From positions 1-64,000 of the forward strand of contig NZ_PYMB01000015.1 in the NCBI RefSeq assembly GCF_003026455.1: a DNA stretch of 64,000 nucleotides. Reading direction: 5' to 3'. The notes beneath the pieces are model-generated. The model saw only the letters and a program-made list of their open reading frames with translations. It had not been told where the DNA came from and did no database searches. Every line of letters begins with the position of its first letter. Positions within the stretch are counted from its first letter, which is position 1. The position numbers and the translations under genes are program-made. Shown here piece by piece: positions 8,888 to 17,386 of the stretch. Source of the DNA: Photobacterium rosenbergii (GTDB lineage Bacteria; Pseudomonadota; Gammaproteobacteria; Enterobacterales; Vibrionaceae).

Positions 8888-9964
8888 ATGATAAAAAAAT
8901 TTGCCGTAACACTGCTGACACTCGCCGGGCTCAGCCAAACAGCGAATGCGGTGGACGTTATCGCCTACACCCCGCCCTTCGAGGCTGATAAACAAGCGAC
9001 AAATATTCAATACCAACCTTTAGCAACGGCCAATCAGCCCTGGAAGCTTTGTGCCGTTTATCCCCATCTCAAAGACTCGTACTGGCTATCCGTCAACTAC
9101 GGCATGGTTGAACATGCCAAAAAACTCGGTGTTGAGCTCAAAGTGCTGGAAGCCGGCGGTTACCCGAACCTCGACAAACAACAGAGTCAACTTGCGGATT
9201 GCAGAACATGGAACGCCGATGCCATTATCCTGGGCACAGTAGATAGCCTCGCCTATGAGAACATGCTGACCCAACTGACCGATGACATTCCGGTATTTGC
9301 TACCATCAACTATCTAGACACTAGCAACAAAGACAGCCACGACAATGTTATCGCAAGAGTCGGCGTAGACTGGTACCAAATGGGCTATCAAACAGGCAAA
9401 TTCCTCGCCAAGCGCCACCCTAAAGGCAGTGGTGTCGTCACTGTGGCCCTGTTACCCGGCCCACAGAAGCGCGGTGGAACCAAGCCGGTTGTTCAAGGCT
9501 TTTATGATGCGACAGAAAACAGTGACATCAATATTGTTACCACGATGTGGGCAGATCACAGCAAGGAGCTCCAGCGCAATTTAATTCAGCAATTGCTCGC
9601 TTCCGACCAGCATTTTGATTATATCGTCGGGGGTGCTGTCGCAGCAGAAGTCGCCATCAGTGAGCTCAGGGCCAACCACCTAAGCGATGAAACCCAAATA
9701 TTATCGACTTACCTTAGTCATGGTGTTTATCGTGGCTTGCTACGCGGGAAGATCCTCTTCGCGCCAACTGACAAAATGGCACAGCAAGCGATGCTATCCG
9801 TTGATCAGGCTGTCCGGTACCTAGAAGGCAAACCCGTGAAAAAAGATCTGGCCCCTATCCTTGCCTTACTGACACCTGAAAACCTAGACAGTCGTGCTAT
9901 TGCTGAGTCACTTTCTCCAGCCGAATTTCGTCCGGTTTTCCGTGTCGAAGCCCCTGACACCTGA
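8888..9964 (+). CDS. torT: TorT-like periplasmic TMAO-binding protein
   Basis: A 358-residue protein with a signal peptide ending in T-A-N-A (about residue 21). The mature part is a type-1 periplasmic binding fold as in ribose-binding proteins and TorT, with a typical start W-K-L-C-A-V-Y-P-H-L-K-D-S-Y-W-L. I use the ATG at 8888 because it opens the signal peptide; an in-frame start at 8804 would add 28 non-signal residues. E. coli TorT (342 aa) binds TMAO and presents it to the TorS sensor domain. The gene is divergent from torS with about 200 bp between, so the two may share a regulatory region. It ends before a short GC-rich hairpin. Confidence 0.88.
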   Translation: MIKKFAVTLLTLAGLSQTANAVDVIAYTPPFEADKQATNIQYQPLATANQPWKLCAVYPHLKDSYWLSVNYGMVEHAKKLGVELKVLEAGGYPNLDKQQSQLADCRTWNADAIILGTVDSLAYENMLTQLTDDIPVFATINYLDTSNKDSHDNVIARVGVDWYQMGYQTGKFLAKRHPKGSGVVTVALLPGPQKRGGTKPVVQGFYDATENSDINIVTTMWADHSKELQRNLIQQLLASDQHFDYIVGGAVAAEVAISELRANHLSDETQILSTYLSHGVYRGLLRGKILFAPTDKMAQQAMLSVDQAVRYLEGKPVKKDLAPILALLTPENLDSRAIAESLSPAEFRPVFRVEAPDT

Positions 9965-9990
9965 AACCCAGTTGTTGCATTTATACCCTT

Positions 9991-10010
9991 GGGCCAGCCA
10001 ACGCTGGCCC
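9991..10010 (+). terminator. GC-rich hairpin after torT (weak terminator)
   Basis: The stem GGGCCAGC/GCTGGCCC (8 bp) has a 4-nt loop, but no T-run follows. It may stabilise the 3' end rather than terminate strongly. Confidence 0.5.
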
Positions 10011-10248
10011 TAGTTAGTAGAATACTGTTATCTAACCAATGATTTGGAAAGATTTCTTTGTACTTCCTTTGCAAGCTCTGGTACTTATACTTGATGCCCC
10101 GAATTGAGTTGCACATGCTTTTCCCTTACCAAGTGCAATCCATTACATATGGCGTTATAGATATACAGATCACACCACACAGTTGTCACATTCAGACCAT
10201 AAACTCTGTGCGACAGCTGTTGTCAATTTTGTCTCTGTGGAGTAATAG

Positions 10249-10707
10249 ATGCACGTAACAACCCGAACAATGGAAGAAACCAAACACATCGCGCTGGTCG
10301 CTCACGATAACTGTAAAACCCACCTAATGCGCTGGGTGAACGAGCACAAAGACAAGTTAAAAGATCATGTCTTGTATGCGACAGGCACCACAGGGCATAT
10401 GATTGCGCGTGAATCGGGTCTAGAAGTTAACTGCTTGCTGAGCGGCCCAATGGGTGGTGACCAACAGTTAGGTGCGCTTATTTCCGAAGGCAAAATCGAT
10501 ATGATGATTTTCTTCTGGGATCCACTCAATGCAGTACCGCACGACCCAGATGTAAAAGCGCTGCTTCGTATCTCGGCAGTATGGAATATCCCGGTTGCCA
10601 CCAACCGCGCGAGTGCAAACTTTATGATTTCATCACCAAGGTTGGCTGAAAAAGTCGAGATCGAAATTCCTGATTACCATGCTTATTTGACTGAGCGCCT
10701 TGGTTAA
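10249..10707 (+). CDS. mgsA: methylglyoxal synthase
   Basis: A 152-residue cytoplasmic enzyme, the same length as E. coli MgsA. It converts dihydroxyacetone phosphate to methylglyoxal and phosphate, a bypass used when sugar phosphates accumulate. The phosphate-binding T-G-T-T-G is at about 46-50 and the catalytic Asp is D71 in S-G-P-M-G-G-D-Q-Q. The block F-F-W-D-P-L-N-A-V-P-H-D-P-D-V-K-A-L-L-R includes the catalytic His. The ATG at 10249 has a GGAG 8 nt upstream and gives the canonical start. A strong terminator follows. In E. coli mgsA is convergent with helD; here they keep that orientation but are 11.6 kb apart. Confidence 0.97.
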   Translation: MHVTTRTMEETKHIALVAHDNCKTHLMRWVNEHKDKLKDHVLYATGTTGHMIARESGLEVNCLLSGPMGGDQQLGALISEGKIDMMIFFWDPLNAVPHDPDVKALLRISAVWNIPVATNRASANFMISSPRLAEKVEIEIPDYHAYLTERLG

Positions 10708-10737
10708 ACCTTCAATTAGGTTAATCATCAAGAATCA

Positions 10738-10762
10738 CGCCTCTTATTCAAGAGGCGTTTTT
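10738..10762 (+). terminator. intrinsic terminator of mgsA
   Basis: The stem CGCCTCTT/AAGAGGCG (10738-10745 with 10750-10757) has a 4-nt loop and a five-T tail. Confidence 0.95.
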
Positions 10763-10926
10763 AATTCCGGCAACACAGTGCAACGCCGCTTTTGCTAAGG
10801 CCATTTAGCGCTTTCATTCACTAACTATCCCCAAGCCACTTCAATCAGCCAAAAATAATAAATTTGGTTTAAGGTTAATGAGTAGAAAATAAAAAAATAG
10901 AATAATCTGAATTGCAGTGGTGGCCA

Positions 10927-11907
10927 ATGAAAGCATGGAAATTGAACCAGCCGGAAGGTATCGACCAATTGGTACTGACAACGGCAACCCAACCAACCCC
11001 TTCAACTGAAGATGTCTGTATCAAAGTGGAAGCTGTCGGCCTTAATCCCATCGACTACAAGCTTGCCCATTGGGGCTATGCCACTTGGAATTACCCGCAG
11101 ATCATCGGACTTGATATTGCTGGCACCATTACCAAAGTCGGTCAAAACGTCCATAACTTCCAACCGGGTGATCGCGTCATGGCATTTATCGATCCCCGTG
11201 ATGGTGGGGGCTTTGCCCAATATGCCAAGGTCAAAGCCTATGCGGTGAGTCGGTTGCCCGACAATGTCAGCTACGCCCAAGCCGCAGCCCTTCCGTGCGC
11301 AGGTTATTCAGCTTGGATTGCCATTCACGACAAATTACGGCTCGAATCTGGTCAAAGTATCGCAATAACCGGTGCCGGAGGTGGTGTCGGCGGGTTTGCT
11401 GTCCAGTTAGCGAAACAGATGGGAGCCACCGTCTATGCCATTGCCGATGGCCAGCACCACCAACGGCTTCTTTCCTATGGCGCTGACGAAGTCATCGACC
11501 CGCATACTGAAAATATCGCCATGCGGCTTATTGAATACACTGAGGACAAGCTTGTCCATGGGGTCATTGATTGTGTCTCGGCCAAGTCCGGTAGTACCAT
11601 GAGTGCCTTGGTTCGCTACAATGGCCACATTGTAATGATCGCCGCTCAGTTCAACCAAGTTCCGCTACTGGCAACGACCAAAGCTCTCAGCCTCCACGAA
11701 GTGGCACTGCATGGCACCTATTCCCACGGTCATATCGAACATATCCAGCACCTTGCCGATATCGGAAATCAGCTTGCCAATCTGGTCAGCGAGGGAAAAC
11801 TTGACCCTATGGTGGATCATCTCTACTCCTTCGACCAGTTGCCAGAAGCCCTTAAGCACCTCAAGGAGCAACAACACAGTGGTAAGTTAGTCATGCAAGT
11901 TGGCTAA
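10927..11907 (+). CDS. zinc-independent MDR-family alcohol dehydrogenase / quinone oxidoreductase
   Basis: A 326-residue medium-chain dehydrogenase. The N-terminal GroES-like domain has G-L-N-P-I-D-Y and the block I-I-G-L-D-I-A-G. A Rossmann cofactor domain follows with A-I-T-G-A-G-G-G-V-G-G-F-A-V-Q-L-A (about 148). It lacks the Cys/His set of zinc alcohol dehydrogenases, which points to the NADPH quinone oxidoreductase or enoyl reductase-like branch. The ATG at 10927 has a purine-rich GGTGG upstream; an upstream TTG frame extends it by five residues without benefit. It begins the accessory block between mgsA and helD and has no clear operon partner. Confidence 0.88.
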   Translation: MKAWKLNQPEGIDQLVLTTATQPTPSTEDVCIKVEAVGLNPIDYKLAHWGYATWNYPQIIGLDIAGTITKVGQNVHNFQPGDRVMAFIDPRDGGGFAQYAKVKAYAVSRLPDNVSYAQAAALPCAGYSAWIAIHDKLRLESGQSIAITGAGGGVGGFAVQLAKQMGATVYAIADGQHHQRLLSYGADEVIDPHTENIAMRLIEYTEDKLVHGVIDCVSAKSGSTMSALVRYNGHIVMIAAQFNQVPLLATTKALSLHEVALHGTYSHGHIEHIQHLADIGNQLANLVSEGKLDPMVDHLYSFDQLPEALKHLKEQQHSGKLVMQVG

Positions 11908-11915
11908 TCCCTGAT

Positions 11916-11950
11916 AATGGATAGACCCCAAACCGGTTCTATCCATTGTG
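11916..11950 (+). terminator. hairpin after the oxidoreductase gene
   Basis: A perfect 10-bp stem (11916-11925 with 11941 region) has an inner CC/GG continuation. The tail is T-poor, so it is probably a modest terminator. Confidence 0.5.
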
Positions 11951-12011
11951 TTTATGGACTACCCAAGGTATATTTATGAACCATTACATCAAGTGAGCTC
12001 AATTTTGCTTT

Positions 12012-12659
12012 ATGGCGAAATACATCTATTCACGCTTTTCTCCCAGAAATACCGACTACCAGCAGCAAATTGATGCCTTGAATAGCGCCGAGCCTAGCGC
12101 CAAGCAGGTTCAGGATCGTGTGCGCGGCGATGTTGATCCGATGGCACGGCAGGGTTTTCACCAACTGTACGACAAGCTCAAAAAAGGTGATGTGGTATGG
12201 GTGTGGTGGCTAACGGCATTTAGCCATGATTTCAATATGGTTCAAGCTACCGTTGCGTCTCTGCTCGATAAAGGCGTCACGTTAAAAACACTCTCTGAGC
12301 CGCTGACTTTTGTGCCAAATTCAGAATCAAGCCACGTGCTGCTTTCGCTGCTGAGCGGCTATGGCAATGTGCAAACCCGCAAAAGGCTGCTGGCCGCCGA
12401 GCACAGCCGTAAAGCAATGAAAGAAAACCCTGAGTTATGGCAACAAAAATTCCGGGGCCGCCCTGCCGACCGGGAAAAGCACCGGCAAATTGCCACCATG
12501 TTACTTGAAGGCCACAAGCTCCAGCATGTCGCTGACAGTTGCGGTGTCAGTATTTCCACCGTTAAACGTGTGAAAAGTAAATTAAGCCAGTTCGATGATG
12601 AAGGCGCATTGCGTACCCGGCACACCTGTAAACGCCACAAGGATAACAAGTCATCATGA
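12012..12659 (+). CDS. serine-recombinase-like protein with degenerate active site and C-terminal HTH
   Basis: A 215-residue protein with the resolvase/invertase fold order: recombinase N-terminal domain (about 1-140), then a Hin-type helix-turn-helix (about 150-190; G-R-P-A-D-R-E-K-H and V-S-I-S-T-V-K-R-V). The nucleophile serine (S10) with R8, and R46, are present. The second arginine pair of the family (usual pattern D-R-L-x-R) reads T-A-F-S-H, so both arginines (A69, H72 here) are missing. That argues against normal strand exchange. The stop overlaps the start of the downstream MFS exporter (ATGA), which indicates translational coupling. It may have been recruited as a DNA-binding regulator, or be a relic. 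No obvious ribosome site and no inverted-repeat crossover sites are visible. Confidence 0.82.
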   Translation: MAKYIYSRFSPRNTDYQQQIDALNSAEPSAKQVQDRVRGDVDPMARQGFHQLYDKLKKGDVVWVWWLTAFSHDFNMVQATVASLLDKGVTLKTLSEPLTFVPNSESSHVLLSLLSGYGNVQTRKRLLAAEHSRKAMKENPELWQQKFRGRPADREKHRQIATMLLEGHKLQHVADSCGVSISTVKRVKSKLSQFDDEGALRTRHTCKRHKDNKSS

Positions 12660-13843
12660 CCGACCGTAATTTCTGGAAAGCCCTCGGACTTGTGTGCCTG
12701 ATCATCAGTGTCGGCCAACTGAGTATGGGGTTGGTCTTCCCATCCCTTCCTTGGATTGCCAAAGACTTTGATATTTCACTCGACCAAGCACAACTGCTGG
12801 TCAGTATCTACCTGCTGGGCTTTGGCCCGTCGCAATTCCTCTATGGCCCGATCTCGGATGCGCTGGGACGGAAAAAAGTCTTGATGACAGGGCTTCTGAT
12901 TGCCCTATCCGGCCTTGTGATGATCATAACCCTGAGTGATTCCTTCACCGGTATGGTGATGGGACGCTTTCTGCAAGGGCTAGGGACCGGTTGCTGCGCT
13001 GTACTTGCACGTGCTTCTACCCGTGACCGGTTCAGTGGTGCTGAACTACCTCTGGCCATGTCCTATATCGCAATGGCGGCATCACTCACACCGTTGATGG
13101 CACCGGTACTGGGCGGTTTTATTAACTTCCACTTCGGCTGGACCATGGTTTTCACCTCCCTGCTAGGTTATGTCACCCTTGTTTGGCTGGTGATCGCTTT
13201 GCGCTTCAAGGAAACAGTGGCACAAACTTCGAAAGTGCCCTCACCGAAGAAAATGGCCCAACAATACTGGCAACTGCTCACCTCGCGCTATTTCATGAGC
13301 TTTGCCAGTATCGGCTGGCTCAACTTCAGCCTGATGATAACGACGGTTTCTGTTATGCCCTTCATCATGCAGAACCAAATCGGCATGACGTCCGACGAAT
13401 ATGCGATGTGGGCGCTAATCCCGGCACTGGGCATGCTAACCGGTACTACATTGACTAACCGGGTCCGGCCAAGAATCGGTACCCAAAGAATGTTGTTTTT
13501 CACCCCGGTCCTGCATGGCTGCGCGGCACTTTGGTTGTTCTTCTGCCCAGTTGAACCGCTTTACCTAATGCTGGGTCAGTTTTTGATGATTTTGGGTAAC
13601 GGTATTGCCCTGCCATGTGCACAGGCAATGGTGATGCAGCCATATCAAAAGCAAGCAGGAGCCGCTGCTGCGATGTCTGGCGGCGGGCAAATGATCGCCT
13701 CGTCGATTGTCAGCATGGGGTTGGTAAAACTGGGCCTTAGCCAACCATGGCACCTATCCATTGTGATTGTGGTGTTTGCCCTGATCACCCTGAGCAATAT
13801 TATCCGTGGCTTCAAGGTAGAACCACAGGTACAAACGGCGTAA
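12656..13843 (+). CDS. MFS drug exporter, Bcr/CflA (EmrD-like) type
   Basis: A 395-residue, 12-helix major facilitator. The loop G-P-I-S-D-A-L-G-R-K-K (about 63-73) is the MFS motif A, and G-x-G-T-G-C-C-A-V-L-A-R-A in helix 4 matches the proton/drug antiporter branch. The length equals E. coli EmrD (about 394 aa). It probably expels amphipathic toxic compounds or drugs in exchange for protons at the inner membrane. It overlaps the recombinase-like gene by four bases and is followed after 45 bp by an EamA gene, so the three may form an operon. The substrate is unknown. Confidence 0.9.
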   Translation: MTDRNFWKALGLVCLIISVGQLSMGLVFPSLPWIAKDFDISLDQAQLLVSIYLLGFGPSQFLYGPISDALGRKKVLMTGLLIALSGLVMIITLSDSFTGMVMGRFLQGLGTGCCAVLARASTRDRFSGAELPLAMSYIAMAASLTPLMAPVLGGFINFHFGWTMVFTSLLGYVTLVWLVIALRFKETVAQTSKVPSPKKMAQQYWQLLTSRYFMSFASIGWLNFSLMITTVSVMPFIMQNQIGMTSDEYAMWALIPALGMLTGTTLTNRVRPRIGTQRMLFFTPVLHGCAALWLFFCPVEPLYLMLGQFLMILGNGIALPCAQAMVMQPYQKQAGAAAAMSGGGQMIASSIVSMGLVKLGLSQPWHLSIVIVVFALITLSNIIRGFKVEPQVQTA

Positions 13844-13888
13844 CCAGAAGCAAAGCGCACCAGCCAATTTTTAATTAAAGAGAAAAAC

Positions 13889-14320
13889 ATGCTGCAAACA
13901 TCTTGGCTATTTTGGGCCATTTTATCCGCTATTTTCGCGGCCCTGACGGCAATTCTGACCAAACTCGGCGTCAGCAATATCAACTCAGATTTCGCTACTT
14001 TTATCCGTACCTGCGTCATTCTGGTAATGGTCGGCGGCATCGCTTTCTTTACCAAGCAATTCCAGTCGCTTGATACCATATCGACCAAAGGCTTGGTGTT
14101 TTTAGTGTTATCCGGATTAGCAACCGGGGCCTCATGGCTATGTTACTTCCGTGCCATGAGCTATGGCCAAGCCTCGCAGGTTGCCCCAGTCGATAAACTT
14201 AGTGTGGTGATGGTGGCCGTTTTTGGCGTGATGTTCCTGAGCGAGAATCTCAGCTCGGTAAACTGGATGGGGGTCGCCCTGATCACCCTCGGCGTAATTC
14301 TGGTGGCTTGGCAGGGTTAA
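13889..14320 (+). CDS. single-domain EamA (DMT) transporter subunit
   Basis: A 143-residue membrane protein with about five hydrophobic helices and one EamA domain. Most EamA proteins carry two copies, so this is a half-size member that would have to dimerise. Typical features are the start W-L-F-W-A-I-L-S-A-I-F-A-A-L-T-A-I-L-T-K and the end G-V-I-L-V-A-W-Q. The half-size DMT family includes SMR-like exporters. The spacing of 45 bp and the shared direction suggest co-transcription with the MFS exporter. Confidence 0.88.
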   Translation: MLQTSWLFWAILSAIFAALTAILTKLGVSNINSDFATFIRTCVILVMVGGIAFFTKQFQSLDTISTKGLVFLVLSGLATGASWLCYFRAMSYGQASQVAPVDKLSVVMVAVFGVMFLSENLSSVNWMGVALITLGVILVAWQG

Positions 14321-14345
14321 ACCGCATTATTCAATACCCACTTAC

Positions 14346-14381
14346 ATATCCAGCCTTGCACTTTATGCACTGGCTGGATAT
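14346..14381. terminator. hairpin between the EamA and MATE genes
   Basis: A 10-bp perfect stem (14346-14355 with 14372-14381) has an internal TGCA/TGCA extension. There is no T-run on either side, so it is a weak terminator or processing site. Confidence 0.45.
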
Positions 14382-14470
14382 ATTCCCCCCGCCTCGAAAG
14401 GCACACCCTAAAATGCACACCCGCCATCCTGCTTCCATTGGTGCATTTATATAGGTGTTATCTATACCCC

Positions 14471-15889
14471 ATGCAAAATCAAACCGTAAATCGCGCTCAA
14501 CCGAGCTCGTCACTTTTTTCCCGTTTTACCCGTGAATCCGGCTCGCTGCTGCACCTGTCGATTCCTATTATCATGACCCAGTTGGCCACACAGGCGATGG
14601 GTTTCGTTGATACCACCATGGCAGGCCAAGTCAGCGCTGCCGACCTTGCGGCTATCGCACTAGGTACCAGCCTTTGGTTGCCAGTATCCCTGCTGCTCCG
14701 CGGTATCATAATGGCACTGACGCCTGTAGTGGCTTTCCATCGTGGCGCCAATGAGCTCGATAAGGTACGTATCGAGTTTATCCAGATGATATGGGTAGCC
14801 GCGTTGGTCAGCAGTCTACTGATCATCTACCTTTCTCAAGGTGGCAATATTCTCAATGCTATCGGTGTTGCACCTGAGATCATTCCAATTGCTGGCGATT
14901 ATGTGCTGGCTCTGGCCTTTGGTGTGCCGGGGATCGCCCTGTTCTATACCCTAAACGGCTTCTGTGAGGGGATGAACAATACCCGAGCTCCGATGCTAGT
15001 GTCTGTCATCGGGTTATTGCTGAACATCCCAATCAACTATGTCTTGATTTATGGCAAGTTCGGCTTCCCAGCACTTGGTGCTGTCGGCTGTGGATGGGCA
15101 ACCAGTATCGTTTACTGGGTGATGTCCGGACTGCTGTATTCCTACATCAAGGGGCACCATCACTATAAGAAAATCATCCACTTCGCGGATATCAAACCTC
15201 GGGTTCAGGATTGCTTGCACCTACTGAAACTGGGTGTGCCTATTGGTATGAACATCGCGGTATGCGGCAGTATCTTTGCGGTTATTGCCCTGCTAATTGG
15301 TCGTATCGGTGCTGAAAATGTTGCGGCAGCGCAGATTGCCCTTAATATTTCCAGCATGACCTATATGATCCCGATGAGCCTATCATTTGGTATCACTATC
15401 CGGGTCGGCCATGCACTTGGGGCTAAAAACGAGCAAGGGGCTAAGGAACGTAGCCTGTTCGGCATCGCCGTTGCCGGCATGCTATCTATGGTGTCTGTGA
15501 GCTTCTTCTTGTTGTTCCCAGACTGGATCATCCGCCTGTACACCACGGATCCTGTGGTTAGTGCAACGGCTGCGACTCTGCTGATCTATACTGCGGTGTA
15601 CCAGTTTAGCGACGCACTGCAAACCTCTGCCAATGGCGCGCTACGTGGCTACAAAGATACCAAAGTGCCGATGATTTTAGCTATCACTGCTTACTGGGGC
15701 TTAGCACTGCCTTTGGGTATGGTGATGGGCCTAACAGACAAGATAGTACCTGCCATGGGCGAAACTGGCTTCTGGGTGGGGATTGTCACTGGCTTGACCG
15801 TCGCCGCGATGTTTATGCTGCTAAGGTTGAGGTATATCATTCGCAACCGCACTGCTGAAAATTGCCATCCACTACAAGCTGCTCAGTAA
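14471..15889 (+). CDS. norM: MATE-family multidrug efflux transporter, NorM-like
   Basis: A 472-residue, 12-helix MATE exporter with the conserved entry T-Q-L-A-T-Q-A-M-G-F-V-D-T-T-M-A-G. NorM proteins of Vibrio couple Na+ or H+ influx to export of fluoroquinolones, ethidium and other cations. The ATG at 14471 directly precedes the soluble N-terminus; the frame extends upstream to 14438 but the residues there are not family-like. A second MATE of a different subtype lies at 18321-19700. The name is by subfamily similarity, and the exact orthologue (norM versus other paralogues) is uncertain. Confidence 0.85.
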   Translation: MQNQTVNRAQPSSSLFSRFTRESGSLLHLSIPIIMTQLATQAMGFVDTTMAGQVSAADLAAIALGTSLWLPVSLLLRGIIMALTPVVAFHRGANELDKVRIEFIQMIWVAALVSSLLIIYLSQGGNILNAIGVAPEIIPIAGDYVLALAFGVPGIALFYTLNGFCEGMNNTRAPMLVSVIGLLLNIPINYVLIYGKFGFPALGAVGCGWATSIVYWVMSGLLYSYIKGHHHYKKIIHFADIKPRVQDCLHLLKLGVPIGMNIAVCGSIFAVIALLIGRIGAENVAAAQIALNISSMTYMIPMSLSFGITIRVGHALGAKNEQGAKERSLFGIAVAGMLSMVSVSFFLLFPDWIIRLYTTDPVVSATAATLLIYTAVYQFSDALQTSANGALRGYKDTKVPMILAITAYWGLALPLGMVMGLTDKIVPAMGETGFWVGIVTGLTVAAMFMLLRLRYIIRNRTAENCHPLQAAQ

Positions 15890-16022
15890 GTAGCGACATG
15901 ATGTCTATTACCTTCCTCTAAAGCGATCTTGCGGTTACTTTAGGGGGAGGCCTATACCCTACCTGAACACTATTTACACACTTTTACTTATATTGGCATC
16001 ACGTTACATTCAGCGCGGTAAT

Positions 16023-16047
16023 GTATAAGCTCAACGGGAGCTTATAC
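16023..16047 (+). promoter_or_regulatory. perfect inverted repeat overlapping the ribosome site of the ferric-reductase-like gene
   Basis: GTATAAGCTC (16023-16032) pairs perfectly with GAGCTTATAC (16038-16047) across AACGG. The Shine-Dalgarno GGAG (16037-16040) lies at the loop/stem edge, and the ATG starts one base after the stem ends. In RNA it would tie up the ribosome site; in DNA it is a 10-bp dyad suited to a dimeric repressor. Confidence 0.6.
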
Positions 16048-16048
16048 T

Positions 16049-17386
16049 ATGAAAAAACTCTATATCACCTCAGTAGGAATTATCTTCCTATGTGCCCTTG
16101 TCTGGTTGGTGGCTGAACCCAATTTGCTCGATAACGCCACGTTTATGCAATGGCGAAGCTCTCTCATCCAGATCACAGGGATCATCTCAACCCTATTATT
16201 AACCATGGTCATGGTACTTGCCTTGCGCCTACCATTTATTGAGAGACTGACTTCCGGCCTCGATAAATCATACCGCTTACATAAGTGGCTGGGTATTTAC
16301 GCCGTTGTATTTGGTGCCATCCACTGGCTGCTTGCCATCGTTCCAAAGCAATTGGTCAGCTATGGCCTAATGGAACGGGGAGCGAAACCCAACCTAACAA
16401 TTAACCCAGACTCTTTCTATGCCACCATCCACAGCCTCCGAGGGGGGGCAGAATCCATTGGTGAATGGGCGCTATATTTGTTTATCGCACTGACCTTGGT
16501 TGCCCTTTTTGCCCCGATTAAATACAAGCGGTTCAAGGTGATTCATAAACTGATGGCAGTCGCTTATTTGTTTATTGCCTATCATTCACTGGTATTACTC
16601 AAGAATGCGTATTGGGATAACCTGATCACCCCCGTCGTCATCGGTACCGTTGTGCTAGGGGTAGTCGGTGCCCTATTCAGCCTGTTTGGTCTAATTGGTA
16701 GGCGTCAGCAACATCAAGGGGTCATCAGAGGCTTTCATTTTGATGAGCTAAATAAGACCACGCTTATCGATATCGAAGTACCGAAGTGGCCCGGCCATAG
16801 CTCAGGGCAGTTTGCCTTTTTAACCCTGACAGGCGAAGAGCCGCACCCATTTACTATTACTTCGGCTGGAGGTAGCCAAATAAACAAAGGCCAAGAGACC
16901 AGAGTCCAATTCTTGATAAAGGCCTTGGGTGACTTCACATCGACCATTCACCAAAGGTTAGAAATAGGCGAAAACGTAACAGTGGAAGGCCCGTACGGGC
17001 ACTTTGATTTCAATGACAACAAGCCACAAATCTGGGTTGCAGGCGGGATTGGTTGCGCTGCGTTCAAAGCAAGATTGGAAGAATTGCAATCACTTAACAG
17101 CCGTGATCCTGTCCTTTTCTACTATTGCACCGAGTATCCATCACCACAACTTATCCGTGATTTGGAATCAGCAACCTACGGAACCAATGTGGATTTTCAT
17201 GTCATTGACAATAGGTTGCACCGTTTCTTGACCGTCGATGATATCCGGCAGCGTGCTAATAACCTACAAAATAGCAGTATCTGGTTTTGTGGGCCGACAT
17301 CTTTTGGTAACGCGCTGAAACAACAGCTAGAAAGTCTGCAGTTTGATATGAAGCACTTCCATACTGAACTGTTTAATTTTCGCTAG
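16049..17386 (+). CDS. ferric-reductase-like transmembrane flavoprotein
   Basis: A 445-residue membrane oxidoreductase. About six transmembrane helices (residues 1-215) form a ferric-reductase-like haem domain. A cytoplasmic FAD domain has P-H-P-F-T-I-T-S (about 264-271) and G-P-Y-G-H-F. A NAD(P)H domain begins with W-V-A-G-G-I-G (about 328-335). Such proteins pass electrons from NAD(P)H through FAD and haem across the membrane to Fe(III) or oxygen. It ends on the same CTAG as the convergent LysR gene, so the two stops overlap by four bases. Its leader has a strong dyad over the ribosome site. The LysR at 17383 could be its regulator, but that is inference. Confidence 0.88.
   Translation: MKKLYITSVGIIFLCALVWLVAEPNLLDNATFMQWRSSLIQITGIISTLLLTMVMVLALRLPFIERLTSGLDKSYRLHKWLGIYAVVFGAIHWLLAIVPKQLVSYGLMERGAKPNLTINPDSFYATIHSLRGGAESIGEWALYLFIALTLVALFAPIKYKRFKVIHKLMAVAYLFIAYHSLVLLKNAYWDNLITPVVIGTVVLGVVGALFSLFGLIGRRQQHQGVIRGFHFDELNKTTLIDIEVPKWPGHSSGQFAFLTLTGEEPHPFTITSAGGSQINKGQETRVQFLIKALGDFTSTIHQRLEIGENVTVEGPYGHFDFNDNKPQIWVAGGIGCAAFKARLEELQSLNSRDPVLFYYCTEYPSPQLIRDLESATYGTNVDFHVIDNRLHRFLTVDDIRQRANNLQNSSIWFCGPTSFGNALKQQLESLQFDMKHFHTELFNFR

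Noticed and set aside
12012..12659. active integrase of a mobile element
   Set aside because: Two catalytic arginines are missing and no direct or inverted flanking repeats delimit an element.
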